Assembly: GCF_018691265.1 (NCBI RefSeq)
Contig: NW_024881278.1
Coordinates: 10,354,001 to 10,418,000 of the forward strand
Source: Tyto alba
Taxonomy: Eukaryota; Chordata; Aves; Strigiformes; Tytonidae
Direction: 5' to 3'
DNA length: 64,000 nucleotides
Of this stretch, positions 36,616 to 49,400 are shown in pieces; positions within the stretch are counted from its first letter, which is position 1, and every line of letters starts with the position of its first letter. The translations under genes were made by a program, and so were the position numbers. The notes beneath the pieces are model-generated. The model did not search any database. It saw only the letters and a program-made list of their open reading frames with translations, and was not told where the DNA came from.

Positions 36616-39600
36616 CGGGGCCCAGCCCTCCAGCTGTGCTCCCCCCGCCCCCGCACACAGGTGAGGGCACTGGGACCTGGGGAGCCCCTGGGGTCTCAGG
36701 GGGCTGCAGCTCCTCCCGCTGCCAGACCAACGGGAACTCTAGTCCAGCCCCTACCAGGACAGTTACATATCCCACATGTATAAAATGTCATAGTCCTTAC
36801 ATGTTAAGTCATTCTATTACAAATATCTACTTTATGGGTACTTCAACCAAGGTCGACTATTGATACCGAACAAGGTTGACAGTATAACTAGAGCTGCTTC
36901 AAAATTTTCTGACATTTGTTTGCTGTTGAAGACATTAATTCATTTGACTAAACATTTTTGGTGGAAGATATTTCATTAAAATTTTTGTGACAAGCATTTT
37001 ATCATTATTATCAATCTGCTACAAAACATCTTAGATATTTATAAGTATTTTATCATAAAACTTAAGATGATTTACAAAATAATATTTCATTATTATTTAG
37101 TGAAATTCTTTGATCTTTGAAAGATAAATTCTGAAACAATAAGTGTTTTTTCCTAAAATTTATATCTGTGATGAGATTTTTGGTTAAGTTCCAATACTGG
37201 ATCTTGTCTTACCATGACTTGATTTATACTCGTTTTCCTGTCTGTTCCCTGAAAAAAAACGTGGGCATGAAAGTTATAAGCAAACATTATAATATTTTGG
37301 CAGAAGAATATCCCATCAAGTTGAAGATACTTCATGCAGTCCTGGAAAACCAAAGCACTAAATATTTTTTGTATAACTAGTACTAAAAGTATCTCATCTA
37401 TGAGACTGATGACTGGGTTTTGATAAGACTGAAATAAAATAAGCAAAAAATAATGACTTTCATTCCCACTCATTGTTCCCATCTTGTATAAATATCTTAA
37501 AGGAAAGCCTACTTTGAGCAAAACCTAATCCTTCCAGATGGTAGTCCTCAATATCTGTGTTGCTGAAATACTGATTTGCATGAAAAAAGTTCAAAGTGAT
37601 AGTTCATGGCTCTTCACATAGTAGTATTTGAACCTTCTGTGTGACAAGTGGACCTAAATATAAGGAATGCTTAGACAAGATTTTGCATTAGTATTTTTCC
37701 AGCAATAAAAGAGTGTACAGTTTAAACATGCCTCTATTCAGTACTGCACACACTTAGCATAGCCTGATGTAAAGGAAGGCATGTTACTTTGCTACAGGCA
37801 TGCCATAATACCTCTGCTGATATTACAGATGAATAGATGAATGAAAAATGGGATTTACTGTGAGTTAATAAATCGAAGGTAACTCAAGTTTGTGTTTAAC
37901 TGACAACAGAATGCAGTCCATGGAATTTTTTATTTTTCTAATTCTGTACAATAGAATGATAGAATTAAAAGTAATTCCAACTTTCCTTCATTAAACAAAG
38001 GAAGACTCTCCATACCTGGAATTCTTTATTTGCTGAGGTGTTTGGGGCATCTCAGCCTTCACTGTGTGCACTGCTGTCTCCTTCTCCAGGTTTTTAATAC
38101 CCGCTCTGGATGTCATTATTCTGTGGAAGTTATTATTTGTTTCTAGAGATGTACAAGTATCCATTTTTATTTAGTAGTTACTAATGTTAAATGTGCTTTA
38201 ATTGACTTTTCTTTTGAGATGTAATCCATTGACTTTCATCTGTCTTTCCCTTATATATGCAAAAAAAAAATCACAGTCCCGTAGGGGATTGTCATGACAA
38301 TCTCTTTTCAAATGTGAAGCACATTTATATAAGGTTTTACACATTTTTTAAGGTTTATAGCACAGCAATAGTTCCCTTGGCTTGTGTGCTTTAAGTGATT
38401 TAAATTCGTCAGGCAGGATGATGGCATGATTTACAGGAGCATTGCAGGGTCACTGTTTATTTCAAGCCTATGTGAGAATGCATGTAAGTCCAGCAGCTTC
38501 TGCAATGAAACTTAGGAGTGCTACATTGATGTATGAAATTCTGAAGTTTAGCTGGGGATTTTCATATACCTCCTTGTCTTTTTATAAATGACTGCAACAT
38601 GAAGTGCCATTCTAATCAATGGGGCTTTAGGAGATTTCAAAGTCAGATGAAAACCAAACAGGTGGACAGATCAATGAAGTGATGATGCAGATCTTTATGT
38701 GAGTAGGTCATACTAGAGTAGCCTAAATGAAATAATGGATTTGATGCCAATCCAGCTGTTAATAAGAATTCTGCTGATAATGCCCCAGCTGTGACTGGGG
38801 TGATGGCTTTTACAGAACAAGGGAAAGTCCTGTAATGCATTTGTCTGTCTCACTACTCTGAGTCTAGCTTTCCCATCCAGTACATCTTTTTGACCATTGC
38901 ATTTGAAGTGAGATAGAGAAATATGGTCCTCCTTATTTTGTTCAGCTACTTTGATATGTAAGTTTTAAGTATACCAATTGAAGATCTCTCACTGTTTTAA
39001 AACTACTAAAAACTGTTTAAAAAAATAAAATTACTGAAAACAGTTTTATAAGATGTTTTACCAAACTACTATTTTAAAACTACTATTTTCTTCAGTTCAA
39101 AGTAACATCATCCAGAATCAAAACTTCTGTTGGACGCCAATGATTTGACTGTAATACACAACACACAATATTCATCAGGATGGCAAAATATAACGTTCAG
39201 AAGAAAATCCATTACAAACATGTATGATCCCTTTTAATTCTTAGCCAACTATGAGTAAGATGAAAGATAAAAATCTTCTCAGCCTCAGTAGCAATACATT
39301 TTTTAGGACAATATTTGTTACAGATGTAATATATAATGTAATAAGAATGGTTACATCCTAAACTCTTATTGGCAAGGCTATAATTCCCATTAAGAGTTTG
39401 TGTGGTTAATACCTTCCTACACTGAGTCTCTATTTTACTTGGGATTCCAGAATGTATGCCAGATCATCCTTAAATCTGCTCAGTAGCTGATGAAATGATC
39501 TCCCACTGCCCTCTGTTACGGCTTGGAGTGTGCTAGGTTCTAGCAGGGAAGTCCTGTGGCTGATGGAAGGAGAGCAGAGGAAATCTGGTGGCTGGCAGGG

Positions 39601-40679
39601 CATCCAAGCTTCTGACAGCATCAGGCTGCTGCAGGCGATTTTAAGTGGTGCACTGGGACCTGCCAGGTGTTCAAATCTCATAGCAGTCAGAAGATAAAGT
39701 GCCTGCATCAGCTGCCTAAAGCTCTATCAGCAGAAAGTTTGCACACTGGGAACACAAAGAAGACCTCTGAATTACAGTGTAACTAGAATAAGTACTCAAA
39801 CCTTTTTCTAGCTTGTTAGGATTTAATTAACTCCATCTTCAGCAGTGCTATAACGAATACTTTTTTGAGTAGAACCAGGTATGTGAAACGCTGTAATGGT
39901 TAAGATGACCAGGATGAGAAGGGCTGAGATCAGAGACAAAAGATAAGTTGTCAAGAAAAATAACCACATGATGAACATTAAACATCTGTAGGGGTGCTTC
40001 AATTCGTAAGAATATAATTTGAAATGAATTTACCCTGTGTGATCTACCTCAGAACTTTTTTGTTTGTCTGTTGTTGCATGAAACAGCTATGTGATGCTTC
40101 TCTTGCTTATGATACTACTACCTTACATTCAAAAGCCATTACTTGAAGCCACTAAAAATAACAGCTAAAAAAAAAAAAAATCTCTAATTTCTTCTTCTGA
40201 TAAACTCCCTGGTCAAATTTTCAATTCTTTCCCTCAAAGGCACAAGACACAAACCTTACTGCTTTATAAAAACTATGCTTTCTTTATAATGGCTTCTGCA
40301 GCTGGAGCATTAAGAAAACTTGTGAATGCAAAAGATTTATAATAAAATCATGACAACTTCAAACAATTTTTTGGCTGGGTAAGAATAGGAACAGAGCAAC
40401 TCATCTACGTTGATCACCACTGCAAGATCTTGAGACTGTGCTGCAGCTTCAGTCTTCAAAACTGATTCCTTTAATTCGTCTAGAAAAGAACTATAAGACT
40501 GTCTATAATAATGCCAAAATTCACCCCTTCTTCCACTGAAATCAGTACAGCTTTTTTTTTTCTCCTTTATATACTTCTAGTATTTACAGCTATATATATG
40601 CCCTTAATTTTCTGAATAACTAAATAAAAGTTCTGTACTGCTATCTTCTGCTGCCTTCAGATAGACATTTTCGTATTAT

Positions 40680-40680
<1 letters not shown>

Positions 40681-40712
<32 letters not shown>
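40681..40712. repeat. (TG)7(AG)9 compound microsatellite
   Basis: A perfect TG run changes directly into a perfect AG run. It is a compound dinucleotide repeat in AT-rich DNA. Confidence 0.9.
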
Positions 40713-40713
<1 letters not shown>

Positions 40714-41570
40714 ATATATGGGACTTATGTGTGTTCTTTCATAAATACCAGATTCCACATACAATTTAATTTTTTTGTCTTGAGCAGGATGTCCCATCTT
40801 GCAGTTTGGATACTCCTGATTTTTTTTGTTAGGTGAAATTCACTAAATCCAACATTTAGGTACCACTTTGGTTCTTCAGATTCTCATGAGCCTGAAGATA
40901 GATAAAATTCTTCAGAAAAAAGCTGAACTAGAAAAAAGCTAATGGGGAAGCCAGCTTCCTTTCTCACTTTGCCTAATGACTGATGACTTAAACACACAGG
41001 TTTCTTGCTTCCTAAATGAACGCCCAAAGAAATGCCCGGTTGAAATGAATACCCAAAGACAATTAGTATTCTGGGGTTCATCGCTCTGTTGTTCTTGCTC
41101 AAGTTGTTCAAATATTTAGAGTCAGACAGAAAATTAAAATTATTCTGTAGTTTGAGCATCCGCCAGGGACACCCAAAGCCTCTTCTCAGGTCTCATACAA
41201 AGCAGAGGAGCTTCATCTGGTTAAAGTCTATTCCAGAATACAAATCAGACAAAATGTGAATTAAATTTTAGGAATTCCACACCCTTAATGGCAAAGAAGA
41301 TAGGGTGTTTTGTTTGTCTCTTCCTGGGATAATGTGAAAGGACAGATTCAATATTATGTAACTACAGAATATTCTATTTTTTTTTTCTCATTTCCTAATG
41401 TTATCTGACAACACTTAAGGAATTTTCATATTGCCTTGATTTTTCTATTATCTGTTCCTTATTTTTATTCACATTAGCTATACAAGTCAGTACCACTATA
41501 TTCTCTTGATTTTTGCTATTCTTCCTATTGCTGTGAGTTCTTTACATCTCTCTAGAATAATACCTGCTTT

Positions 41571-41584
41571 TTTTTTTTTTTTTT
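41571..41584. repeat. T homopolymer
   Basis: About 14 T residues; simple repeat. Confidence 0.8.
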
Positions 41585-42390
41585 CCCAAATAAAATTTCC
41601 TTTCATAGGAAAATGTCAATATATTTGAAGCTATTGTAGGAAAAGTGTACATTTTGAAGAAGTTTTTAGTATCAAAAATAGGAAAACAAAAATCTGAAGT
41701 CATCAAATAATGGTGTTATAAAACTTCCAAAATGAAGATTTTTTAATTAAACAATTATACTTTTAAAAATTCCATTCATTATTTTGCCAGCAATTCTGAT
41801 ACTATGTTACACAATAATGCAAGATTTTTTCTCTGCTGATTATTTTCAATCGTCTCAAAGCTGTACGTAAGTGAAAAAATATTTTTATTAGTTTTGTTGG
41901 TATCCCTTTCAAACATTATTAAGATCTTTGACAAGTCTGAAAGAATTCAAGTGCTTCCTCTGTTTTCTTCAATCCATGACTCCACAAGCTCCATGACACT
42001 AAGCTACTAGTACCATATGTTTTATTTCTATACAGCCGCCCTCACATATGATTTCACAAAAAGCATTCCACCTACATGGAAAATGATGGTTTTACGGTGG
42101 GATTTGACTAGCAAAACCTGTCTGGGAAGAACTGAGAGGATGTCAGACAGCATAACATGCCTAAAAACCACCCTGCCTAGAGGCAAGGGAGCAGGGCAGA
42201 TTCTGAGGCTGAGGCTGGGTAAGAAGTGAAGAGCTCTTCACAGGCTGAGGACAATAGGATAATGGAGAGAGCAACCAGAGATGTAGGAGAAAGTGACTGT
42301 AGACAACAAAGTAACTGGGTGGTATTTCTTACTGTTTGTATAATGACTGGTCCTTGTGATATTCAGAGATGAGCTTCCTTTACTCCTTCA

Positions 42391-42459
42391 TCCCACCCCC
42401 CCTCCCTCCCTCTGTTTCTCCCTTCCTCTTTCTTCTTTCCTTTCTTTCTTTCTTTCTCA
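42391..42459. repeat. Polypyrimidine tract with (CCCT)n and (TTTC)n
   Basis: About 70 bp, almost only C and T on the plus strand, with CCCT units at the left and TTTC units at the right. Polypyrimidine/polypurine mirror-like tracts can form triplex DNA. Confidence 0.85.
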
Positions 42460-43899
42460 CTTTTGTAAGGATAAGGGGTAGGAAGGTGAGGAATTTGATA
42501 TTTAGAATCCAACTTCAATTTACAGTTCTATACATTGTATGACGCAGACAGAAAATTCAAAATATTATTTAGCATAGCCCTTATGTCCCTTCACTTGCCA
42601 GCTATAAGTAGATAAACAGTGAATGTTGCCCTTTCTCCAGTTTCTAAATGTTTTTCTATGGCAACAGGTCTCAGGAGCTAACATGTTGGAGGAGGTTTTT
42701 ATTCCAATGCTGTGAACATTCACCTACCCCAGCACATGCATCCTTGCTATCACCTTTGAGCTGCATCATTACTGACAGTTTCTGAAATACTACCACTAAT
42801 TCTTTTTCTACAGCAGATGAGGAGAGATGTAACTGAAATCTATTAACTCAGAGCCTGATGAGGAGATTTTATTGAAAAATTCTGGGTTACGGGACATCAA
42901 GACCAGAAGCTTCTCTGTTTTGTAACTTCTCTACACCTCATTATCAGTTTTAGCACAGACCACCATGAACTTCCCCACAAGATAGATGCCTGCTTTAACC
43001 TGCTTTCCTTAGTGAACGTTTGGTGTCATTTACTTGGCCATTTTCTGTTGAATACAGGGCACAGGTCCTGCTGAGCTCTGGAGTCTTTCTCACTTATCCA
43101 TGTAACATCTTTTGTATCTGGGTTCATTTTTTGGAGTCTGTACTGTGTACTCTTTTATTAATCAAGTGAATGGATGAAGCTCTCCCACATAGCTTGCTTC
43201 CATGTGAAAGGAATGGAGGACATAAGGAGATATTTTTCTCAGTGCAGGAAGTACAGCACAGTCCCTCTGCAGTACAGAGATACCTGCTAAGAGAAACACC
43301 TGTCACCACTGAAGTCAATGGGAATTTTGGCCTTTACTTCTGTGGATGTGGTGTTGACTTCGTTAGAGTTTTGTCCAAAAGTTAATTGGCATCCCTAGCC
43401 ATTCAGCTGATTAATTCATGTGGCTCACATAAGTGCCAATGCTAGTAAGGGACAGAATCCCCTTCGTAACTAATCCAATGAACAAACTATAGCTGTTGCT
43501 CATAAACACACTCACTGGTCCTCACAGGGATGCTATCCCTCTTGTACTGGATGGCAAGCCAGCACCTGTTTACTATCTGTGTCTGGATATAAGGCCAGAA
43601 TTCAGCTCTAAGCTGCCTTTGCTGGCCATATTGATGACTCCCTTATGCCATTTCATTCTCTTGTCCTAATTTCTATGCATGCTTTCAGATATTCAGTGCT
43701 CACTGATATACAAACCGCTTAATCTTCCTCCAATTTAGCTTTTAGTATCATCAGTCTCTCACCTCTGTGCAGATCACTTGTTTCAATTTCCCAGTGTGCT
43801 TTCAGTAATCAGGTATACATTTGTTTCATCTACTGCTTACCAAAACATTAATGCATCTGTCTGTTAATCTGTACAAGAAACCTCACAGGGGATATTTCA

Positions 43900-43916
43900 A
43901 TTTATTTATTTATTTG
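43900..43916. repeat. (TTTA)n short microsatellite
   Basis: Three to four TTTA units. Confidence 0.75.
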
Positions 43917-45457
43917 ATGAGTGTAAGGTTTGTTTAAAGGTACTGAAATGGGAGAATCAGGAACATAAGACTTCTAGTATTATGCCTGGCAAGTGCCAGA
44001 CATGTTCCAGTCCATACTGCCATTATATGTCAGTTTTAAAAGGAGTCTTCTGGAACTGGCTGAGACGTCACACATGGGCTCCTGCTAAGAAATTGTTGGG
44101 CAGAGCCTTCTTCAGATTCCTTCTCTCTGAGTGTTCACTGTGATTCACTTCAAGGGATGTGCATCATCTGCTTGTACAAGCATGAAATTTGTACTGCTTG
44201 CTACCTAATCCAGAAACAAAGCCAGGTGGGAGCAGAATCACAACCTGCTGAAGGAGGGCATTTTATTTGATCCTGTTTTAAAGGTCTTGCACTGAATTTC
44301 CAGGTTAATCTGAAGCTGTAAGCAAATGGGAATTCCTCATGAGGAGAAGTGTGGGAAGGATGATGCTAAACAATGAGGTAGATCATGCTTCTACTACAGC
44401 TCCTCATGACTGAAGTGTAGCAGAACCTGTGTTGGCTTAACTGCCCCCCTAGGAATTGGCACACAAGCCACAGACAACACAGAATTTGTTTAACATTGAT
44501 GTGAGAAATAATACAAAAAGGTAACAGTTTTAATTGTATGCTAATCAGAGAAAGAAAGTGTGGGACGTGTTAGTATTTAGCAAGAAATGTCAGAAAACAA
44601 CAACAAAAAACTGCTTGCAAACTGAAATAATTCAAGACAATTTTGGTGTTAACTTTGCCATTTCTAACATAAACTCACTTCTACCTAACTAAAAATTAAC
44701 TGCCCTGTCCTTTATCTACATTTAAGAGTTCTGTCACTTTTCATGGGTGTTTTCCATTCTTCATGTATACTAATGAAGCTCAATGCACTCTACTAATCTT
44801 TGCAATATATCATGGCTCTTCTGCATGTCTTTTTATAAATGTCTGAAAATATCTCGGCATGTATTTGCTGCAGAATCTCAGCAGATGGGGATTTTGGGGA
44901 ACTTTGAGATTCATGTAATTTTTTTAGCACAGCCATGAGTCTAAATAGTCACTGTCTTTCCATGGACATTATTTTCAGGTGTATGGGCATGATTAGCAAA
45001 GGGAGAGCATATTTATATCAGATAATAGTGAAAGTACAGTTCTGCTAACACAGGTTTCCATGACACTTTCTTTATGACAGATACTACTTTTCTCACAAGA
45101 TAAACTGAAGCAATTTGTAAAGTAGTGAGTTTTTAATGATATTGAGTGCAGCTCTCAACATAGTCTTCGGTATGGCTTGACACTTGTTTGGGTACTGCAT
45201 GAATGTATCTTTTGAGATACAGGCAGCAGAAGCAAAATGAAACAATCAAAGTTTAAATTGAACTTGAAAGAGACTTTATGAAGAAGGAACATATTTGCAT
45301 TGTGTTAATCTTCTCACGTAGGATAGAGACATCTAAGTATAAACTTGCTTGTTTTAAGTGGTTCTTTAGCCTGTAATGGACTTTCTCCTCTTTGAAGTTA
45401 TGGAAGAAGGTGGGCTGGCATCCACCTCAAGCAGCCCCAGTGAGACAGAAGGTAAAA

Positions 45458-46450
45458 TCATAGAATCATAGAATGGTTTGGGTTGGAAGGGACCTGAAAA
45501 GCCATCCAGTTCCAACTGCCCTGCCACGGGCAGGGACACCTTCCACCAGACCAGGTTACTCAAAGCCCCATCCAACCTGGCCTTGAACACTATCAGGGGC
45601 TGCAGCCACAACTGCTCTGGGCAATCTGTTCCAGTGCCTCACCACCTTCACATTAAATAATTTTCTTCCTTACATCTAATCTAAATCTACCCTCTTTCAG
45701 TTCAAAACAGTTACCCCTCATCTTATCACTACACTCCCTGATAAACAGTCGCACCCCACTTTTCCTGTAGCCCACTTCAAGTACTAGAAGGCTACTATAA
45801 GGTTTCCCTGGAGCCTTCTCTTCTCCAGGCTGAACTATCCCAACTCTCTCAGCATGTCCTTATAGGGGAGGTGCTTCAGCCTCCTGGTCACCTTGATAGC
45901 CTCCTCTGGACCCACTTGAGCATGTCTACGTCCTTCTTAATGTTGGTGGCCCCAGAGCTGGACACAGTACAGCAGGTGGGGTTTAATGAGAGTGGAGTAG
46001 AGGGGGAGAATCACCTCCCTTAACCTTCTGGCCATACTTCACTTGATGCAGCCCAGGACACAGTTGGCTTTCTGGGCTGCGAGCACACACTGCTGGCTCA
46101 CAGTCAGTTTTCCATCCACTAACACCTCCCAGTCCTTCTCCACAGGTCTGTTTTCAATCCACTCATTGCCCAGCTTGGGAATGTCCTGGTCCATGGGCAG
46201 GACCTTGCACTTGGCCTTGTTGAACTTCATGAGCTTTGCATGGGCCCACCTCTCCAGCCTGTCCAGGTCCCTCTGCATGCCATCCCTTCTCTCCCGCATG
46301 TCAACCACACCACACAGCTCAGTGTCATCAGTGAACTTGCTGCAGGTGCACTGAGTCCCACTGCCCATGTCACCAACAGAGATGTTAAACAGCACTGGTC
46401 CCAACACTGATCCCTGAGGAACACCACTCGTCACTGCCCTCCACTTGGAT
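45458..46450 (-). mobile_element. CR1 LINE fragment, RT to 3' end
   Basis: About 1 kb of CR1 on the minus strand. On + it opens with the 3' octamers CATAGAATCATAGAAT, then GGTTTGGGTTGGAAGGGACC, GACACCTTCCACCAGACCAG and CATCCAACCTGGCCTTGAAC, the hallmark avian CR1 3' sequence. Further right it enters the reverse transcriptase (see separate entry). It is 5'-truncated at about 46450, just upstream of the SGVPQGS block. It is the best preserved CR1 in the window by eye, so probably the youngest. Confidence 0.97.
46039..46434 (-). pseudogene. CR1 reverse transcriptase C-terminal fragment, open for 132 codons
   Basis: An open frame of 132 codons in the CR1 RT. Near its start, SGVPQGSVLGPVLFNI is the RT motif before the catalytic box. 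At about residues 35-41, FTDDTEL is the catalytic F-DD box with both Asp kept (Ala changed to Thr at position 2). Then come MQRDLDRLERWAHAKLMKFN and a C-terminal CVLGCIK-type end. This is only the last part of a protein that is normally several hundred residues long; the endonuclease and RT fingers are absent, so it cannot act alone. The antisense 103-codon frame is a shadow. Confidence 0.9.
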
Positions 46451-49400
46451 ACCGAATCCTTTTACCTTCCTCAGGAATAAGCTGTTCTTTCTCTCACACC
46501 TCTAAATAAGAAACTTGCTTATAGAAAAAAAAATGCTAACAGAAACTGCTTGACAGCACTAAATCAACAATCGTCATGCCAGTTGCCTGTTAGTGATATA
46601 GATATACATTTGTTTTTTGCTGATAAGCATACTGAAATCTGTCAGGATATATTCTGTTACTGCCTTTTAATTAAAGATAAAAATCCAGCATTCTATGTAA
46701 CTGAAACTTAACCTGATTATCTATCTTGAGAAGCTGAGCTATTGCTGCACTGAGGACGAGGAAACATTGTTGTTCAAACTGAGCAGAACTGAAATTGGAA
46801 CAAAATTTCTGGCCATTGTTTGAACAATAGTTCCCTTCCCTTCAAATGTCAAGACTGAGTAAATATCACAGATTGCTGATAAACATTTTTTCCCTACCAA
46901 TTTTATTCATGTCTTAAAGGTCTTCTGTTAGCTTGTTTCAGGCAGAATTCATGCCTGAAGCTGTGAAAAACTTTCAGGGTAAATAATTTCCCACAGCAGT
47001 TTCTTGGATCACAATAACACTATAGGCTTTTATGTTCTTCTTTCCAAAACTCATCATGAGAAAATTACTGGCTGACTGCTATTTCCAATCTCCCTTCACA
47101 ACACCTTTAGTTGTCTTCACATTAAATCTATGAAAATCTGAGTAAGAAATAAAGGAAATTGCTTCTGCAATTAAAAGTTACTAAGAATATTTTATAGAGG
47201 AAGGTGTTCACAAGTTTATATTTTAGACCCAATTCTTACTAACTCAATTTTTCAGAATTAACATTTTAACTATTAAAACCTCCAAATACATGACATTAGG
47301 CTCTAAAATAGAGTTATGTCTTCCAAAAACACTGTGCAAAATATTTCTATTCAGATTTTTTTAGAAAAAAAAATTAAATCATGATTCAGAAAATTATATC
47401 AATCCAGACAAAACTACATTCAACCTAAAAGTACTAAATGTCTTTTCATGTGACATACCATCTCATCATAGAACAAGCTTTGAAATATGTACCTTCTTTG
47501 TTCTTACTTGTCTATGAAATACTAGAGGCACGAAGAAGAAATCCACAGGTGGATGTTCTATATAGTCTTAATAATTCTCACTTGAAATAAGAATATTCCG
47601 TGTTATATGGAAAGGTAAAAATCAAAATGAAAACAAAAGATGACTTTTACACTGCAAGCAAATATTGTGCAAAGTTCAGTTGCCAGGTTCATTTGCTAAG
47701 TTCTATTTCCAATTCTTGCACATGCAAATGTGTGTAAAGTCATTCTATATTCACAGTCCTGAATCTGGCATAGTTTAAGTACGTGTTGAAAGTTTAAAAT
47801 ATCCCTGCAACTTTGTAGACAATAATATTTTGCATTTTCAAGTATTTTATGTCCACAAGAGGAAACCATTTCAATGGATTCATAGCCACTCTAGACTTTT
47901 AAGAGTTTCTGTAGAAAAGGGCCTAAGTTTGGGATGCTATGACTTATTATAGTATGATTTTCAATATAAAATAATAGTAACTTAAAAAAAAAAAAAAATC
48001 CACAGCATCTGTTATAAGTAAACTTCCAAAGGAAGGAAAAATTGGAACAAAAATAATCATAGAATTTGATCACTGATCACTTACTTTAGACCATGTAAAT
48101 TATTTTGTGTTTCCAAGTATGTCAACCACATCAGAGACTTGCTTTTTTTCAGAAATATTTCTAGTTCTTCCTTATTCTTCTCTTAACTATACTGTGAGTT
48201 TAGTGTGCTCTCTAGGGTCTCCACCATTGTAAATTTTATCAACAGCCTGAGTTTCCAGATTTTGACCCTATCTGATTTCTGTGTAGGCCTTTTTTGGGTA
48301 CCATTTCGATAAAAGCTGCAGATTGTGCTAATACATTTATAATATGTGCTTACTTTGTTCCAGCTGTGATTTCACAGATTTCCATTTAACTGTAATGCCA
48401 CAAAGTCTGTATGAATATCAAGTCCTACTTTTCCAAGATATACAATACACAAGAATCTTTATACAGAGGTGCCACAGGATTTCTCAGTGGATAGGTAGGA
48501 AGCTGTAGTGAGGAACACAGTTGTTAGATGTTAAAAAGCATATGGAAATATCTGCAAACCATGAAATAAATGTCACAATGGAGCTGAGAATGCCTAAATG
48601 AAATTGTGCAACTGATTTTAATGAAATATGTGGAGAAGTTTCTGGCAACAAAGGCATGCAGATGCTGCTTCTTTTGTAATAAGGGGTTAGGAGCTATTCC
48701 AGAGCCAGAACACTAGAAACCAGAAAAGAAAACCTGTAATGCAAGTTTACATAGAAACACAGATTTTAAATTAGTTACATTTTCATTTGTGGCTCCGTGA
48801 AGAAGGTAATACTTCTAAGATGTCTGAGGTTCCATTTTTTTTAGTTCAGTCAGCATAAAATAACTTCACTGAAGCTAATGCACTGGCAGTCATGTAAGAC
48901 TGGTTGAAAGCTCCGACTTAGAAAAACAGTTTTAACCAGAGTAGATTAGCATGGCAAAATGACATCAGTGGATTGCTATATATTTATTCCATGTGAAGCT
49001 TTGGTAAAATTTAACACTGGATTACATGATGATGTAATATACCTATATGAGCTTTCATTTAGATACAGCTCATTTATCTGCTGCATGACTCCACTACACC
49101 AGAATGACTGTACAATGCCAGCCTAAGGGCTGCTTTTCATCTCCAGAGCAGCATAAAATAGCAAGGGTGTATAAGTTAAGTTGGCCCCAGAAAGCAATGC
49201 AACTTGCTTTATTTTGTCATTGAGGAGGTTCTTCAAACAAGAACATAAACTAGTAGAAGAATATCCAAAAGGAAAGTAAAATATGTAGCATATCTTGTGA
49301 ACATAATATGGCTTAACCTGTAATGTATTATACTAGTAAAACTGCAGCCCTGCCAGGAATATTTAGGATCACAGTGCAGTATGCACTGCACTGTACTCGT

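Larger units (their letters stand above)
36274..36761 (-). mobile_element. Solo ERV LTR, 488-bp family, copy 2 (inverted)
   Basis: Second copy of the 488-bp LTR, on the minus strand. It starts (minus) TGTCCTGGTAGG at 36761 and ends AAACCACGACA at 36274, flanked by the perfect 5-bp duplication GTTAC (36269-36273 and 36762-36766). It has exactly the same length as the copy at 193-680, with about 40 substitutions and a few single-base indels by eye, so about 90% identity. The TATA box (36570-36577), palindromic E-box (36587-36600), CCAAT box (36611-36615) and ATTAAA (36397-36402) are all kept. The different target duplication shows an independent insertion, not a duplicated block. No internal retroviral sequence is present. 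Confidence 0.95.
36767..45457. other. Unique AT-rich non-coding DNA
   Basis: About 8.7 kb. It contains only simple repeats (listed separately). The 122-codon minus frame at 37153-37521 and the 92-codon minus frame at 39430-39708 are not recognised; the latter lies in a local GC-richer patch that could be an old repeat. No exon is supported. Confidence 0.55.

Noticed and set aside
193..36761. The two 488-bp LTRs as the ends of one 36-kb provirus
   Set aside because: They are in opposite orientations, have different target duplications, and enclose no gag, pol or env-like sequence.
37153..37521. 122-codon minus-strand frame
   Set aside because: AT-driven composition (Ile/Leu/Phe/Lys rich), no motif; a plus-strand frame overlaps it almost fully.
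40681..40712. Tandem repeats as a CRISPR-like array
   Set aside because: All tandem repeats here are simple microsatellites with no spacers, and the DNA is from a vertebrate.
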